NCBI GenBank assembly: GCA_019671005.1
Contig: CM033744.1
Location: 8,734,128 to 8,798,127, forward strand
Length of the DNA: 64,000 nucleotides
Reading direction: 5' to 3'
Source of the DNA: Hibiscus mutabilis
Taxonomy: Eukaryota > Streptophyta > Magnoliopsida > Malvales > Malvaceae
Shown in pieces: positions 47,300 to 60,222 of this stretch (the stretch's first letter is position 1; every line of letters starts with the position of its first letter). The notes beneath the pieces were generated by a model that worked only from the letters and a program-made list of their open reading frames with translations, did no database searches and was not told where the DNA came from. Made by a program: the position numbers and the translations under genes.

Positions 47300-49632
47300 T
47301 GTAGTACCCATTTTTAGTCCGAGCCAGACCCAAACTCATAAATTCAAGCCCAAACCCGCTTTTAAACCCAAATAACCTATTACCCAGACCCAAAATATAA
47401 TAACCAAAAATCATTAGACCCAATATTACCCTAAATACCTTAATTACAAAAATACCACAAATAAACCAAATTACCCTACTACCTCTTAACCTAAATAACC
47501 AAACCCTAGAACCCTACCCACTTGCTCAGCCGCCGCTTGACTCTTCCCTTTATCGCGTGCGTGGCCGCCACGCGCGACATTATTAGCCACGTGCGCCGCT
47601 AGCCACCACCGCCACCTGACATCGCCCACCTTGCCGCACCGCCCACCGCATCTGTCAGAGAAAAATCAAGATTTCAGATCTGCAAAAAAAAATCAAGTTG
47701 CATGCAAGTGGACAACTTGTAATATTTTTATTCCAAATATTTGTATCAAATGGGTTATAAAAATCCCACCATGTAACAGATCAAAGGGAGTTCGAATGAA
47801 AAAAAAATTGCTTTTGGTTCAAAAAAGTGCGAATAAGATATAAAAAAGGGAGATTTCATCGTCCGAACAAAAAAAATACAAAAAACAAATATTATACAAA
47901 AAGGTGGAGGCAGATTCGAAAAAATGTATAAAATATAAACTTTTAGTTTTTTACCTCAGATCTACGGGTTTATGAGCCTTTTGAGAGAATCTGACCCCGG
48001 ATTCGTGTTAAGCGCATCGAAAGGAGTCAAAAAAGTGATTCATTTTGCGTTTCTGACCACCGGTGGTGGCGGCAACCACCATCGACAGCGACGGACGGCA
48101 GCCAGCCCGCCAGACTGGTCAAAGAATTTGAAGGCTCTCTCTCCTTATTTCTGTTTGAAACAAATGAAAGACTGGGTTTTTTTATTTTTAACTTGTATAT
48201 TAGATTAAAATTAGGGGTAAATTGCACGCTAAATCCTCCATTCCCAGCCCATTTTTCATTCCTAGTCTGTCGCATGGTATATTTGTATTATAGGTCCATG
48301 TATATTTAAATCATTTTTCAATTTGATCACTAAATTGAGTTTTATCAGGTTTTTTTATAGTTTAATTACCCCACCAGTCCCTCAGTACTTAGGGCATTTT
48401 CTTTTTGGGTTTGCCGCTTGGTAAAATTACCTTTTTAGTCCCTGAAACTTTCAATTGTTTTGTGATTTTGTCCTTTTTCAGTTGTTTAAGTTTCTATTTT
48501 TTTATTTTAGTCTTTATGTGCTTTTTTATTTTATTTATACTATTGTTATTATTATATGTTAAGAATTTGTATATATAGTAATGTATATTCACCATGTATA
48601 ATGCATATATGTATTTATGTTATTAAAAAAAGATAGCGTACGTTATATGCTAATTACCATATATATTTTTATTATATTCTATAAATATTATATATATACT
48701 ATATATATTACATTCTATATTCCATATATGTATATTATATTATGATTTTATAATATTTAGTATATTATGGAGTATATATATTAAGTATATGTTATTATTT
48801 CCCTTATGTAATATAAATATATTTATGTAGTATGTATAATTTATCATGTGTATTATTATTAAATGTTTATTATTATTATTATTATTTATGTTTATTATTA
48901 ATAATAATATTTCCTTATTTAATATTATTATCATTATTATGTATATATATTATTACTATCATCTTATAATATGTTATTATTATGTATATATTATACTATA
49001 GATTTTAACGTGTTTATTATATTTACTATATGTATATTATTTTTAGTATATTATAAAATATATGTACATTATTGTTATTATTTTCGCTATGTAATATATA
49101 TGTTATATTTTTTTACCTCGTTTCGAATATTTAAAAAAACTCGGTTCATTTAAGGGAATATTTTCCATTTTATTTCGAATAGCCGGTTAGGAAGTGACAT
49201 CCTGATTCATTCAGGTGTTATCCTCCTCGATTTTCGTAAATAAGGAAATGTTCCCCTTAGATCGCTTTTTATTTTTTTTTCTTGGGGATTAAAATTTTAA
49301 ATTCAAATTCAAATTTTTGTTCTTGCAATGACAACACCAGATAAACGCGATACCAATTCTGGGTGTTGTGGTGGTGCTAATCCTTCCCCAAGCGTAACTG
49401 ATTCCTGAATCCAACTTTTTAAATCTCTGGTTATTTTTTACGGTGTTTGGACTACCAAAGTGGCCGATGGCGACTCCACCTCTTATTTTTTAAAATTTTC
49501 CATTTTGTCCATTTTTAATTTTACGATGTTCTGCTGGGAGCGTCATCCCGGATTCCGGGTGACATCTACTTTGATATCGTAAAAAACATATTTTTAACAA
49601 TAATTTCAAATGAGGTAAAAACTCCTATCACA
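47300..49632 (+). repeat. LARD-like 5' LTR
   Basis: 2333 bp, from TGTAGTACCCATTTTTAGTC to CTCCTATCACA. It has a GC-rich block (47520-47660), then a very AT-rich part with TTATTA and TATATA runs (48540-49120). Confidence 0.88.
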
Positions 49633-51369
49633 GCTGGGGACATTTTTTTAGAGAGTCAGGCCAATGTTGATTTTGTGTTGTCTTGCAAGAAATTCAAAAT
49701 TTTGATTTGATTAAATTTTTTCGACATTCATGCATGAGCTTTCTACCCGGGCTCCTTACCTTGTTAAGTGGGAGGGATTACTTCGCTAAGTGGGGTTTTC
49801 ACTTCCTTACAGTGTTGTAATGTACTTCCGGAGTACTGGTCCTTATATTTTGTGAGGTTTTCACCCCCGTATGGTATAAAGGTCGTATTCCCCCGAATTG
49901 ATGTCCTCGCGACAGTTTGGGTAACCTTTACTTTAGATCCGAACCACATATAGTGAGACGTAGGAGCCACCATTTTAAAGCCATGCGAAACTCTGCCCGT
50001 TTAGCGGTCACCCTTTTAGGGCTTTGGTGCCTTTTATTTGTTTTTCATGTACAACTTTTGTTTTAATTTTTATTTTTTCATTTGATTATTTTTATCCGTA
50101 CTGACCTCATTTCCTTGTTTTGATCTCATTATATTCATTCATGTTGCATTAATTGTATGACTCCATCATTTTAATTATTGCATTTCACCGGCATGAAGTA
50201 CTGATTCACGACTAGTTCTCAATTTGAAAAATTCATTATCAGGAGAAAATCTAGTACCCTGGATATTAAATGCAACGTTCAAAGTTGTGAATAAATCCCG
50301 TAAATTCAAAAGTTAAGCCACGCGAACCATTTTTGAATCAATACCTCCGCATATAGGACATGCACCTTGTATTTATATGCATACATTCACAATTTTGAAA
50401 CCGGTCCCGGGATGTACCGTGCCAGCAATACCAGATAAAGTGGAAATTGACCAATCTAGCACTTCATCATGCCTCTTCAAGGCCCCCACATCCAAGGGCA
50501 TTTCCAGGCCCGACTAGGGGGCAACATATCGCCTTCATCCTTCAAGAAAAGGCGAAAACATACCCCAAGCTTCGAAATCACTTCAGTCTAGACGAAGTTC
50601 AATGAAAATAATTTTAGGGCATACACCCGAAAAGATAACTCCACAGGAAGACGATCAAAGCCATGGAAGATTGGGGGCATCATTGGAAAACATGACCAAG
50701 AACTCAATCCGATCGACATATAGTCAAGGGCATCTCTTTGAGGGGCAAAAAAATTATTCACACATTCATTAAGATCATTTGGTATCAAGTGCATGCAACA
50801 TACATTCATACGAGTTATCATGCATTTAGATTAAACATGCACATTAGATACAAAGTTGCATTCATCCATCAGACATTCACTTTTTTTTTACATATAAACA
50901 GGTCTGGAAGGAGGCCGAAGAACCTTAATCACGGGGGCAACAACATGATGATCAACCTCTAGCCCCGAAGAAGGCCGAATATGCAGAAAAGCTCAAACAT
51001 CCAGCTCAATGGCAAAATTTTGAACAATTACTAATTAATGTTCTCCTTCATTTTAGATCTTGTGCTACCGTTGATGGTGCAACAGATTAAAGTTTTCTCT
51101 GTATCTCGACTCGTCGCCGATGATGTAGTGGATCCTAGTGTTTCCAGATCTTACCTCCCCGTCCGCGGTGTAGCAAATCCAACCATATCCAAGTCTCGCT
51201 TCTTCGTCGGTGTCCCAGCTAGACCAAACTACTTCCTCGGATATTATATCTTTCTTGTAGTTGTAAAGCAAAAAAGTCAAAAAAAAGAAAAAAAATCAAA
51301 AATCAAAAATCAAAAAAATAAAAAAAAATCAGAAAAATCAAAATTCAGGGAAAATAAAAAATCAAAGCC

Positions 51370-52440
51370 TCATCCTCCGATCTTGCTTCTCCGTTGATGG
51401 TGTAGCAAGGTTTAAGTTGTTGTTCTGCTTCTCCGTTGATGGTGAGATAGAATCCAAGTTATTCAGTCATGTCCCTCCGTTGATGGTGTGGTTGGGTTCA
51501 AGTTATCGTTCGTTCTTACTCCGCCGTTGAGGGCGTAGTAAGGTCAAATTGGCAGTTCATTCTTACTTCTTCATTGATGGTGCAGTAAGGTTTGAATTGT
51601 TGATCTCCAGATTCTGTTTCTCCATTGATGGTGTGGTAGAATCCAAGTTGTCCGGTCTAGCCTCCTGCGTTGATGGAGTGGTTGTGTCCAAGTTGTTTCC
51701 ATATGACCTTGTTCCTCCGTTGATGGCGTAACAAGGTCCAAATTGCAAATATCCAATCCTGCCTCTTGAGTTGATAGATGGCTTAGATATAAATTGCAGC
51801 TGTTCGGTCCAACCTCTTGCGTTGATGGAGTGGTTGTGTCTAAGCTGTTTTTATTCGGTCTTGTTCCTCCGTTGATGGTGTAACAAGGTCCAAACTACAT
51901 ATATCCAATCTCATCTCTTGCGTTGATGGAGAGGTTGAGTCCAAGTTGTAGCTATTTGATCCGCCCCTTGCGTTGATGGAGTGGTGGGTCCAAGTTGCTT
52001 TCATCTAGTCTTATTCCTCCGTTGATGGCGTAACAAGGTCCAAATTGCAGACATCCAATCTTGCCTCTTGCATTGATGGAGAGGTTAGGTACAAGTCGTA
52101 GCTGTCCGATCTGGCCCCATACGTTGATGAAGTGATTGTGTCCAAGTTGCTTTCATCCAGTCTTGTTCCTCCTTTGATGGCGTAACAAGGTTCAAATTAT
52201 AGATATCCAATCCCACATCTTGCGTTGATGGAGAGGTTGAGTCCAAGTTGTTGTTATCCAATTCTACTTCTCCGTTGATGGTGCGGTAGAATCCAAGTCA
52301 CTGATATCCGATCCTATCTCTCCATTGATGGTATGGCTAGGTTTAAGTTGTTGTTCATTCTTACTCCGCCGTTGAGGGCGTAGTAAGGCCTAAATTGATG
52401 TTATCTGATTCTGTCCTTTCGTTGATGGAATGACTGAACG
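51370..52440 (+). repeat. Tandem array with higher-order structure in the LARD interior
   Basis: Degenerate units of about 50-75 bp each contain CCGTTGATGG or GCGTTGATGG followed by a GTCCAAGTTG-like end. Between about 51700 and 52200 they group into blocks of about 150 bp, marked by CCTCCGTTGATGGCGTAACA at roughly 51.71, 51.86, 52.01 and 52.16 kb. No coding frame spans the array. Confidence 0.85.
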
Positions 52441-53163
52441 AGTATCCCAAATTTTTATCATGCATCTTCGTCAGAGTTACAGCTGGATCAAACTATTTTG
52501 ACAAGTCCGACAGAAATGTCGGCACAACGTGCTTAAACACGGTAAAGTTTAAGACAATGGATAATTCAATTATCCATCAAAAATCCATTTTCACGAATGG
52601 TCGAAGGAAAATAAATCCTTTGGAAAAATCCAATGTCATGATTGGTATAAACTGATTGTACCCAAGGAAATGATACAACTAGCCTGAAGCAAACGACTAT
52701 CGGTAAAGGCAACTCAAAATCGTTGATCCTTGTGCATTTGGGGAAAATGCAAAAGAAGCTCTACATCAAAATGTATTGACTTCTGGTCTTGCTCCTCGTT
52801 AGTGTTGTATCTGGGTCAAACCTTCATCCTTCGATCCTGCGTCTTCATCAGTATTGTAGCTGAATCAAGTTTTGCAGACCTTGTCTCTTCGTTAGTGTTG
52901 CAGCTAGGTCAAATTTTCTCCAAGCATTGCATCGTCGCCAGAGTCGTAGCAAGCCGAGCTCATTTTGTCTCCTCAAAATGATCACCTCAGATTTTTTTCC
53001 TTCCCCAACGAATCTTCCATTTGAAGAGCGAAAAAGAAGATCAAGTGAAGCCCAAAGAAGAAGTCGTGGCCAGAAAAGGAACCCTGACTGACCGGACAAA
53101 AAATGGTTACTCTTTTGTCTTTGCTCTATTCCTGTTACACATCAATGCGCAAAGAGGGGCAGC

Positions 53164-56100
53164 TGTAGTACCTATTTTTAGTCCGGGCTAGACCCAAACC
53201 CATAAATTCAAGCCCAAAACCGCTTTTAAACCCAAATAACCTACTACCCTGACCCAAAATATAATAACCAAAAATCATCAGACCCAATATTACCCTAAAT
53301 ACCCTAATTACAAAAATACCACAAATAAACCAAATTCCCCTACTACCCCTTAACCTAAATAACCAAACCCTAGAACCCTACCCACTTGGTCAGCCGCCGC
53401 TTGACTCTTCCCTTTTCGCCCGCGTGGCCGCGACGCGCGGCATTATTGGCCACGTGCGCCGCCGGCCACCACTCGCCGCCTGACATCGCCCACTTTGTCG
53501 CACCGTCCACCGCCCCTGTTAGAGAAAAAACAAGATTTCAGATCTGCAAAAAAATCAAGTTGCATGCAAGTGGACAACTTGTAATATTTTTATTCCAAAT
53601 ATTTGTATCAATTGGGTTATAAAAACCCCGCCATGTAACAGATCAAAGGGAGTTCGAATGAAAAAAAAGTTGTTTTTGGTTAAAAAAAGTGCGAATAAGA
53701 TATAAAAAAGGGAGATTTCATCGTTCGAACAAAAAAAATACAAAAAAAACAAATATTATACAAAAAGGTGGAGGCAGATTCGAAAAAAAAGGTATAAAAT
53801 ATAAACTTTTATTTTTTTTACCTCAGATCTACGGGTTTAGGAGCCTTTTTGCGAGAATCCGACCCAGGATTCGTGTTCAGAGCATCGAAAAGAGCCGAAA
53901 AATTGGCCCCTTTTTCGTTTCCGACCACTGGTGGTGGCAACCACCACCGGCGGCGGTGGACGGCAGCCAGCCCGGCCAGACTGCTCAGAGAACTTGAAGG
54001 CTCTCTCTCTTTATTTCTATTTGAAACAAATGAAAGAATGGTTTTTTATTTTTAACTTATATATTAGATTAAAATTAGGGGTAATTGCACGCTAAATCCT
54101 CTATTCCCAGCCCATTTTTCATTCCTAGTCTGTCGCATGGTATATTTGCATTATAGGTCCTTATATATTTAAATCATTTTTCAATTTGGTCACTAAATTG
54201 AGTTTTATCAGGTTTTTTATGGTTTAATTACCCCACCAGTCCCTCCGCACTTAAGACATTATCATTTTTAGTCTGCCGCTTGGTAAAATTACCTTTTTAG
54301 TCCTTGAAACTTTCAATTGTTTTACAATTTCGTCCTTTTCCAGTTGTTTAAGTTTCTATTTTTTATTTTAATCATTATGTGCTTTTTTATTTTATTTATA
54401 CTATTATTATTATTATATGTTAACAATTTGTATATGGATTAGTCTACCACGCTCGACGAACACCGTTGAACACCACTAACGCTGAACATCGTTGAACACC
54501 ATTAAATTAATTAATAAAGATTAAAAAACTCAAGGACTCGATATATAATTATAAATTATTTAAAATAAAATTTCAATTAAATTATTTTTCATATATATTA
54601 TTTAAAATAATTGGATCAAATATCAACCTTTGTCAATTAAAAAAAAACTAAACCTTAAACCATAAATCCTAAATTCAAAACCTTAATCTCGAAATCATAA
54701 ACCCTAAAGCCTAACTCTAGTTACCAGTCGAAGTCATGGTCCGTCCAAACAATCTGGAAAATCGAAAAGGTCTGCTAAAATGATGTGCAGTTTAAGAACA
54801 CCTGGATTGACGATTGGTAGCTTCTCTGGATTGCGTAGTTCAACTTCTTTAGATAATAAGGTCAGAGTCGGCCAAGATTTCCATTCTAAGGTTGCAATTT
54901 CAATCTCTTCTTCACGAGGTAGAGAGGAAGTTTAGGGTTTTGAATTTAGAGTTTAGGTCTTAGGGTTTAGGGTTACATGTTTTTTTTTATTTTTTAAATT
55001 GGCTAAGATTGATATTTGATCTAATTATTTAAAAAATTTAAAAATATAATATATATGAGAAATAATTTAATTGAAATTTTATTTTAAATAATTTATAATT
55101 ATATGTTGAGTTTTTAAGATTTTTAATTTTTATTAATCAATTTAATAGTGTTCAACGATAGTGGTGTTCAATGGTGTTCGTCGAACGTGGTAGAATTTTC
55201 CTTTGTATATATAGTAATGTCTATTTACCATGTATAATGCATATATGTATTTATGTTATTAAAAAAAGATAGCGTACGGTATATGCTAATTACCATATAT
55301 TTTTATATTATATTCTATAAATATTATATATATATATACTATATATATTACATTCTATGTTCCATATATGTATATTATATTATGATTTCATAATATTTAG
55401 TATATTATGGAGTATATATACTAAGTATATGTTATTATTTCCCTTATGTAATATAAATATATTTATGTAGTATGTATAATTTATTATGTGTATTATTATT
55501 AAATGTTTATTATTATTAATAATATTTTTATGATTATTATTATTAATAATATTTCCTTATTTAATATTATTATCATTATTATGTGTATATATATTATTAC
55601 TATCATCTTATAATATGTTATTATTATGTTTATGTTATACTATAGATTTTAACTTGTTTATTATATTTACTATATGTATATTATTTTTAGTATATTATAA
55701 AATATATGTACATTATTGTTATTATTTTCTCTATGTAATATATATGTTATATTTTTTTACCTCGTTTTGAATATTTAAAAAAAAGTCGGTTCATTTAAGG
55801 GAATATTTTCCATTTTATTTCGAATAGCCGATTAGGAAATCACATCATGATTCATTCAGGTGTTATCATCCTCCGTTTTCGTAAATAAGAAAATGTTCCC
55901 CCCGTTTTTTTTTTGTTTTTTTTTCTTGGGGATTAAAATTTTAAATTAAAATTCGAATTTTTGTTCTTGCAATGACAACACCGGATCAACGCAGTACCAA
56001 TTCTAGGCGTTGTAAGGGTGTTAATCATTCCCCAAGCGTAACCGATTCCCAAACCCAACCTTTTGAATCTCTGGTTATTTTTTTACGGTATTTGGCCTAC

Positions 56101-56278
56101 CAAAGTGGCCGGTGACGACTCTACCTCCTATTTTTTAAAATTTTCTATTTTTATCTATTTTTAATTTTATGGTGTTCTGCTGTGAGCGTCATCCTGGTCT
56201 CCGGGTGACGTCTACTTTGATATCGTAAAAAACATATTTTTAACAATATTTTCAAATGAGGTAAAAACCCTTATCACG
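53164..56278 (+). repeat. LARD-like 3' LTR, interrupted by a MITE
   Basis: It matches 47300-49632 throughout except for the MITE at 54436-55201. Confidence 0.88.
54436..55201. mobile_element. MULE-type MITE in the LARD 3' LTR
   Basis: A perfect 9-bp duplication, TTTGTATAT, lies at 54427-54435 and 55202-55210; the other LTR shows the empty site. The TIRs start GGATTAGTCTACCACG and, inverted, GGAAAATTCTACCACG, both leading into TCGACGAACACC. The arms pair for a few hundred bases. The centre (54660-54970) has ACCCTAAA-like words. No coding content. Confidence 0.92.
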
Positions 56279-56996
56279 GCGTGCAAAGTTCACCTTTTAC
56301 AATACTGAATGGATTCAGAATGTCGATCTTCTCGGCGATGCTCAACCAAATCCCGAAGAGAATGTGCTAGTCGCTCTAGTTGCTACGGTAGCTCCTGTTG
56401 CTCAACCTTCCCTTGATGGTCTTATGGCATATCTTGATGGAACGTTTGCTATCATGACCACACACTTTAGAGAGATCAACACAAGGATTGACTCGTTCGA
56501 TGCACGTTTAACATCTATGGAGAATTGTCAAGCTATCATGTATATAATTCTCACCGCCTTCCATGGTGAATGGCGCGATCACTTTCTTGGAGACGATGGC
56601 ATAGAAGATGAGATGAAGATGGTGATGAAGCTCCTTAGGCTCGTGCATCTCGTGTCATAGCATATCATATTTAGGATTTAAGTTTATACACCTATGTTTT
56701 ATTTAAATTCCTATAACTTTATGCTATTTGGCTTATGTTTTAAGTTGGATTTTTTATTATTGTGTTGCTTGAATATTTGTTTTGGACTTAATAATATTTA
56801 TGTTGTTTAATTATGCTTGAACTTCTTTATTGTTTATATTTGGCCTATTGATTTTAATCTAACAAAAAGGGTGAAAAATACAAGTTAAAATTTTCAAAAC
56901 TTTTCAAACTTAAATGGTCTTGAAGAAAGGAAGAGTTTTTATTCAAAAGTCTTCGAAATTCATTTTTGGGTTTTGTTATATCAAGAAGGGAAAGAT

Positions 56997-59828
56997 TATA
57001 AAACTAATATTTGATTTTGATATAACAAGTATTTTCAATGACCTATTTGTAAAATAAGATAAATTTTTAAGTACTCAAAAATACTCACAAAATGATAAAG
57101 ATCGAACTTAAAAGTGTTTCTTAGTCAAAAACTAAAGCCCCAAATATTTTCTAACAATCTTTGTACTCAAATAATCGATATTTGCCCAGGCGTATCGATA
57201 CACCATTTACTGTATCAATACAGTTTTTAACTACATGAATTTATTTTATGCGAATGGCTATCGCATACCTAGAGGTGTAAATGAGCCGAGTCGAGCTCGT
57301 GTGGTGCTGAGCTCGACTCAAACTCAAAAAGCTTAAAGTTGAGTTCGACTCGAAAACTCGCGAGCTTAAAATTATCAAGCTCAACTCGAACTCGAAATCA
57401 AAAAATAAAACTCGAGCTCAAACTCGAAAAACCCAAACTTGAATAGCTCGAATTCGGAAAGCTCGAAAAGCTCAATAAATGAGGAACAAGCTGAAAAATA
57501 CAAAAATAGAAGGATAACGGACTCTAAAAAGCCTTAAAATCCTAAATTTACTGCATTCCTAAACTACTGCCGTGGTTCAACAGCTAAGCCCAACAACTAA
57601 ACTACTGCAGTGGTTCAAACTTTTGCCTTTTCTTTTTCCTTTAACAATATCTTATCAAGTATCAAATTAAAATTGCTTATCTAATTTCAATATTTTTCCT
57701 TTAATGTAGTGATGAGATAAAAAAAACACCGATAGTACCAGTACTACAACGGAAATTATATATTTTTGAAACCAAAACAAATGTTTAAACGTAATTAAAA
57801 CATGAAAAACTAAACAAAGATAGATCCAAATTAAGGGAAAGTGTAGCCGAATCTGGCGTTTGCTGCGGCCCTCTTCCAACACTTTGCTCCTGAATTAACG
57901 ACACTGTCATGTTCATCGAATTCAATAACAAAGGATATTCATTCAATACCAAAGTCAAACCTTTAATTCAAGATCCACTGCGGCCGGAGCATTATCCGTG
58001 CAAACTGAACGGTGGAAGGACTCCAAGCGGTGTTACGAACAACATATCCCAAGGGCTTCTCAATCCGATGGCGGATCTCCGAGATCGAGTAAGATAAAGT
58101 TCGAAACTTTTTTCATAGATCTACGTCGATTCGTTTTTTATTTGGTGAAACTAACGTCAGTTTTGGATTTAGGAGATAAAGATGAATAAGAAAAGGGATT
58201 TACTTTTGTCATCGCCGGTGATAGGCTGCGGCGGCGGTCGGTGACTAGGAAGTACAGATAGGAAAAGAGATGAGAAAGCTTCTGATTTGTTTTTAGAAAG
58301 AATTAACAAATAAAAAAAAAACCTTTTAATCCCAAGGAGCAAGAATCCAAAAATGTCCTTGTAGTGAAGTATGTGACCCGCGTGCTTTTCAAAGCAGGGA
58401 CAATTGTTTTCTTGATCCTGCCGCATTTATTTTCTTCTCAATTTGGCTCTAAATTTCATTTTAAGTTTAGTTTTAATTCAATTTAATCAAAATTTAGGTC
58501 TGATTAATTACAATTCAACTTTTAGGTTTAGAATTATTTTAATTAAGTCCCTAATTGCAATTCATATATAGGATTATGTTCTTTTAATTAGGTCCTTAAT
58601 TAGTATGATTAATATATTATGTTTTCGAGTAGCTCACGAGCTTTTCAAGTCGAGTATCGAGAAGCTCAGCTCAGCTCGTTAAGAATTCGAGCAGAGCTCG
58701 AGCTCAAGCCGAGTCCAATCGAGTCGAGTGTTGATCGAGCTTTGACCGAGTCAGACTCGAGTAGCTCGCGATCTGTCTCCTCTCATTTACAGCCCTACGC
58801 TACCGATACGGCGTATGCCTGTTTCGGTACGGTGTTTCGATACGCTAAGTATCTGTTTTGATACGCCATTCAACCTGGGAGATAATGGCCATACGAGTAT
58901 CGACACGGTTGCTAACCGTATCAATACGGGTTGTTAGATTTTGCAAATCTTTTGCATTTAAAACTTGACCGTTGCCTTGTTAGTTTATTGGAATCCCAAA
59001 TTTTAAAAATCGGTTATAGCGTATTGATACTCGCATAGGCGTATCGATACGGTGTTTCATACTCGAAAAATTAGGATTCTAGTGAGTATGCCCCGTATTG
59101 ATATGGAGATACCGTTCCGGTACGCCACTGTTACTTTGACAACTTATACCAATATGCCTTTCCCGCGTATCGATACCCCTTTGTACAACTGTTATATCTT
59201 TGTGTGTCAGGTACCGATACGACAAGTTTGCGTACCGATACGGATGGCTGGCAGACTGCATTTATTGCGGAAAATTGGCTCTCCAACGGCTACAATCAAT
59301 TCCTTAACCATCCAAACGATTATAAATCAATGAATGGGTATAAATTGAAGTCTCCAAAGCTACAACAACAACCATTGATCAACTTACAAGCCTTCAAGCA
59401 AAAATCCAACATATTGAGAATTAGAGTCAAATCTTTGTAACCCTCTTGAGTGAGCTTTATTATAATCTTTTATTTTCAAGATTGGACTAAGTGATCTTGT
59501 AATTGGGCAAATTTTCACCTTTGAGAGAATTTTATTCATTTGCCAAAAGTTTTTTGGTAAAAGAGTGAGTTTATCAAAGCTTTGGGTAGAAAGCTTTGAT
59601 TTTGTAATGGTTGCCTCCTAAGCCTTAAAAGGGCGAAAGATTCTTTAGTGAATTTGTTGAAATCCTTAGTAGGAATCTAAGGTAGTGGATGTAAACTTTG
59701 TTAGAAGGTTGAACCACTATAAATCCTTGTGTCCCATTGCTTTTATTTTCCAACTTGCTTCCAAATTTTTAAATTGCCAATTCACCCCCCCTCTTGGCTA
59801 CTTTCTCCATTGATTGGTCATCCTAACA
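56997..59828 (+). repeat. Copia 3' LTR, interrupted by a hAT-like element
   Basis: It begins TATAAAACTAATATTTG after the purine tract AGAAGGGAAAGAT. It matches 39529-40806 on both sides of the insertion at 57270-58797. Confidence 0.9.
57270..58797. mobile_element. hAT-like element with a possible captured fragment
   Basis: The ends are TAGAGGTGTAAATGAGC and, inverted, TAGGGCTGTAAATGAG. The flanks CGCATACC and CGCTACCG are an imperfect 8-bp duplication. Both subterminal regions are filled with GAGCTCGA-type words. The interior (about 57830-58250) is less repetitive and has an exon-like stretch that may be host-derived. No transposase motif was found. Confidence 0.72.
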
Positions 59829-60222
59829 TAGATTTAAATGTTGTTGGAAAATATTTTATTTGGGCTAAACCAAGTTGAGAAATTTTATGGCAAGGGTTTG
59901 GGCTTAAGGCTCAAATGTGACATCCGAATTTAGGGTGTTACAAGTTCAATATCAATTATGCCATTAAACTAAAAATTGATACTATTTTAGCATTGAACTT
60001 TAATTTAGGCTTCAATTAGACCATTGGTCGTTAAAATCCCTCCACGTCCTTACAAGCTGACTGTTAAAATCTGTACACATCATCAACTTTAATGGCGTAG
60101 TAGTATAATTGAAATTTAAAGTAAAGTTCAGTGCTAAAATAATATCAATTTTTAATATAATAATATAATCAATACTAAACTTAAAATTTAATATTACTTT
60201 GTGCAATTTAGCCTAAAATATA

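Larger units (their letters stand above)
47300..56278 (+). mobile_element. Non-coding LTR element (LARD-like), nested in the Copia
   Basis: The LTRs are 47300-49632 and 53164-56278 (the latter enlarged by a 0.77-kb MITE). The flanks are GCATG (47295-47299) and GCGTG (56279-56283), a 5-bp duplication with one transition. The internal region (49633-53163) is about 3.5 kb with no gag or pol motif. A purine tract (AAAGAGGGGCAGC) precedes the 3' LTR. Long LTRs plus a non-coding interior fit the LARD class, and a Tat/Ogre-related Gypsy parent is possible. Confidence 0.82.
46470..56660 (+). pseudogene. Copia 3' extra ORF (envelope-like position), split by an insertion
   Basis: The left part is 46470-47299 and the right part 56284-56660. 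Reading across the 5-bp duplication keeps one frame (DDHYLRHA then KFTFYNTEWIQN), which confirms the insertion point. The right part has a helical stretch (HFREINTRIDSFDARLTSME). SIRE-type elements carry an extra ORF here, sometimes called env-like; I see no clear signal peptide or membrane segment. Stops are present near 47028 and 47168. Confidence 0.6.
39529..59828 (+). mobile_element. SIRE-like Copia retrotransposon with nested insertions
   Basis: The LTRs are 39529-40806 and 56997-59828 (the latter enlarged by a 1.5-kb insertion). A perfect 5-bp duplication, TAGAT, flanks it at 39524-39528 and 59829-59833. Coding remnants run gag, integrase, reverse transcriptase, RNase H (Copia order), followed by a long 3' region with an extra ORF as in the SIRE/Maximus lineage. 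A 9-kb LTR element interrupts that 3' region. All frames carry stops. Confidence 0.9.
36954..59942 (+). mobile_element. Gypsy-type solo LTR (about 2.7 kb), split by a Copia element
   Basis: The pieces are 36954-39528 and 59834-59942. The left end TATAACAATCGAATTTCGGG and right end CCGAATTTAGGGTGTTACA are imperfect inverted ends of the TGTAACACCC type. The flanking duplication AGTTC is perfect (36949-36953 and 59943-59947). No coding domain, primer site or second LTR lies within the two pieces, so a solo LTR left by recombination is the simplest reading. The LTR contains a GC-rich block (37280-37690), GTACCGATA-like words (38400-38560) and a degenerate tandem segment (38860-39010). Confidence 0.75.
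36917..60213. mobile_element. Outermost MULE-MITE, split by the nest
   Basis: The left piece is 36917-36953 and the right piece 59948-60213; joined they make about 0.3 kb. The ends are GAGTAAATTACAC and, inverted, GGCTAAATTGCAC. The target duplication is a perfect 9 bp, TAAAATATA, at 36908-36916 and 60214-60222. All DNA between 36954 and 59947 was inserted later. Confidence 0.8.

Noticed and set aside
51370..52440. CRISPR-like array or coding repeat protein
   Set aside because: The units are degenerate, of uneven length and without unique spacers. No frame stays open through the array, and it lies inside an LTR element of a plant genome.
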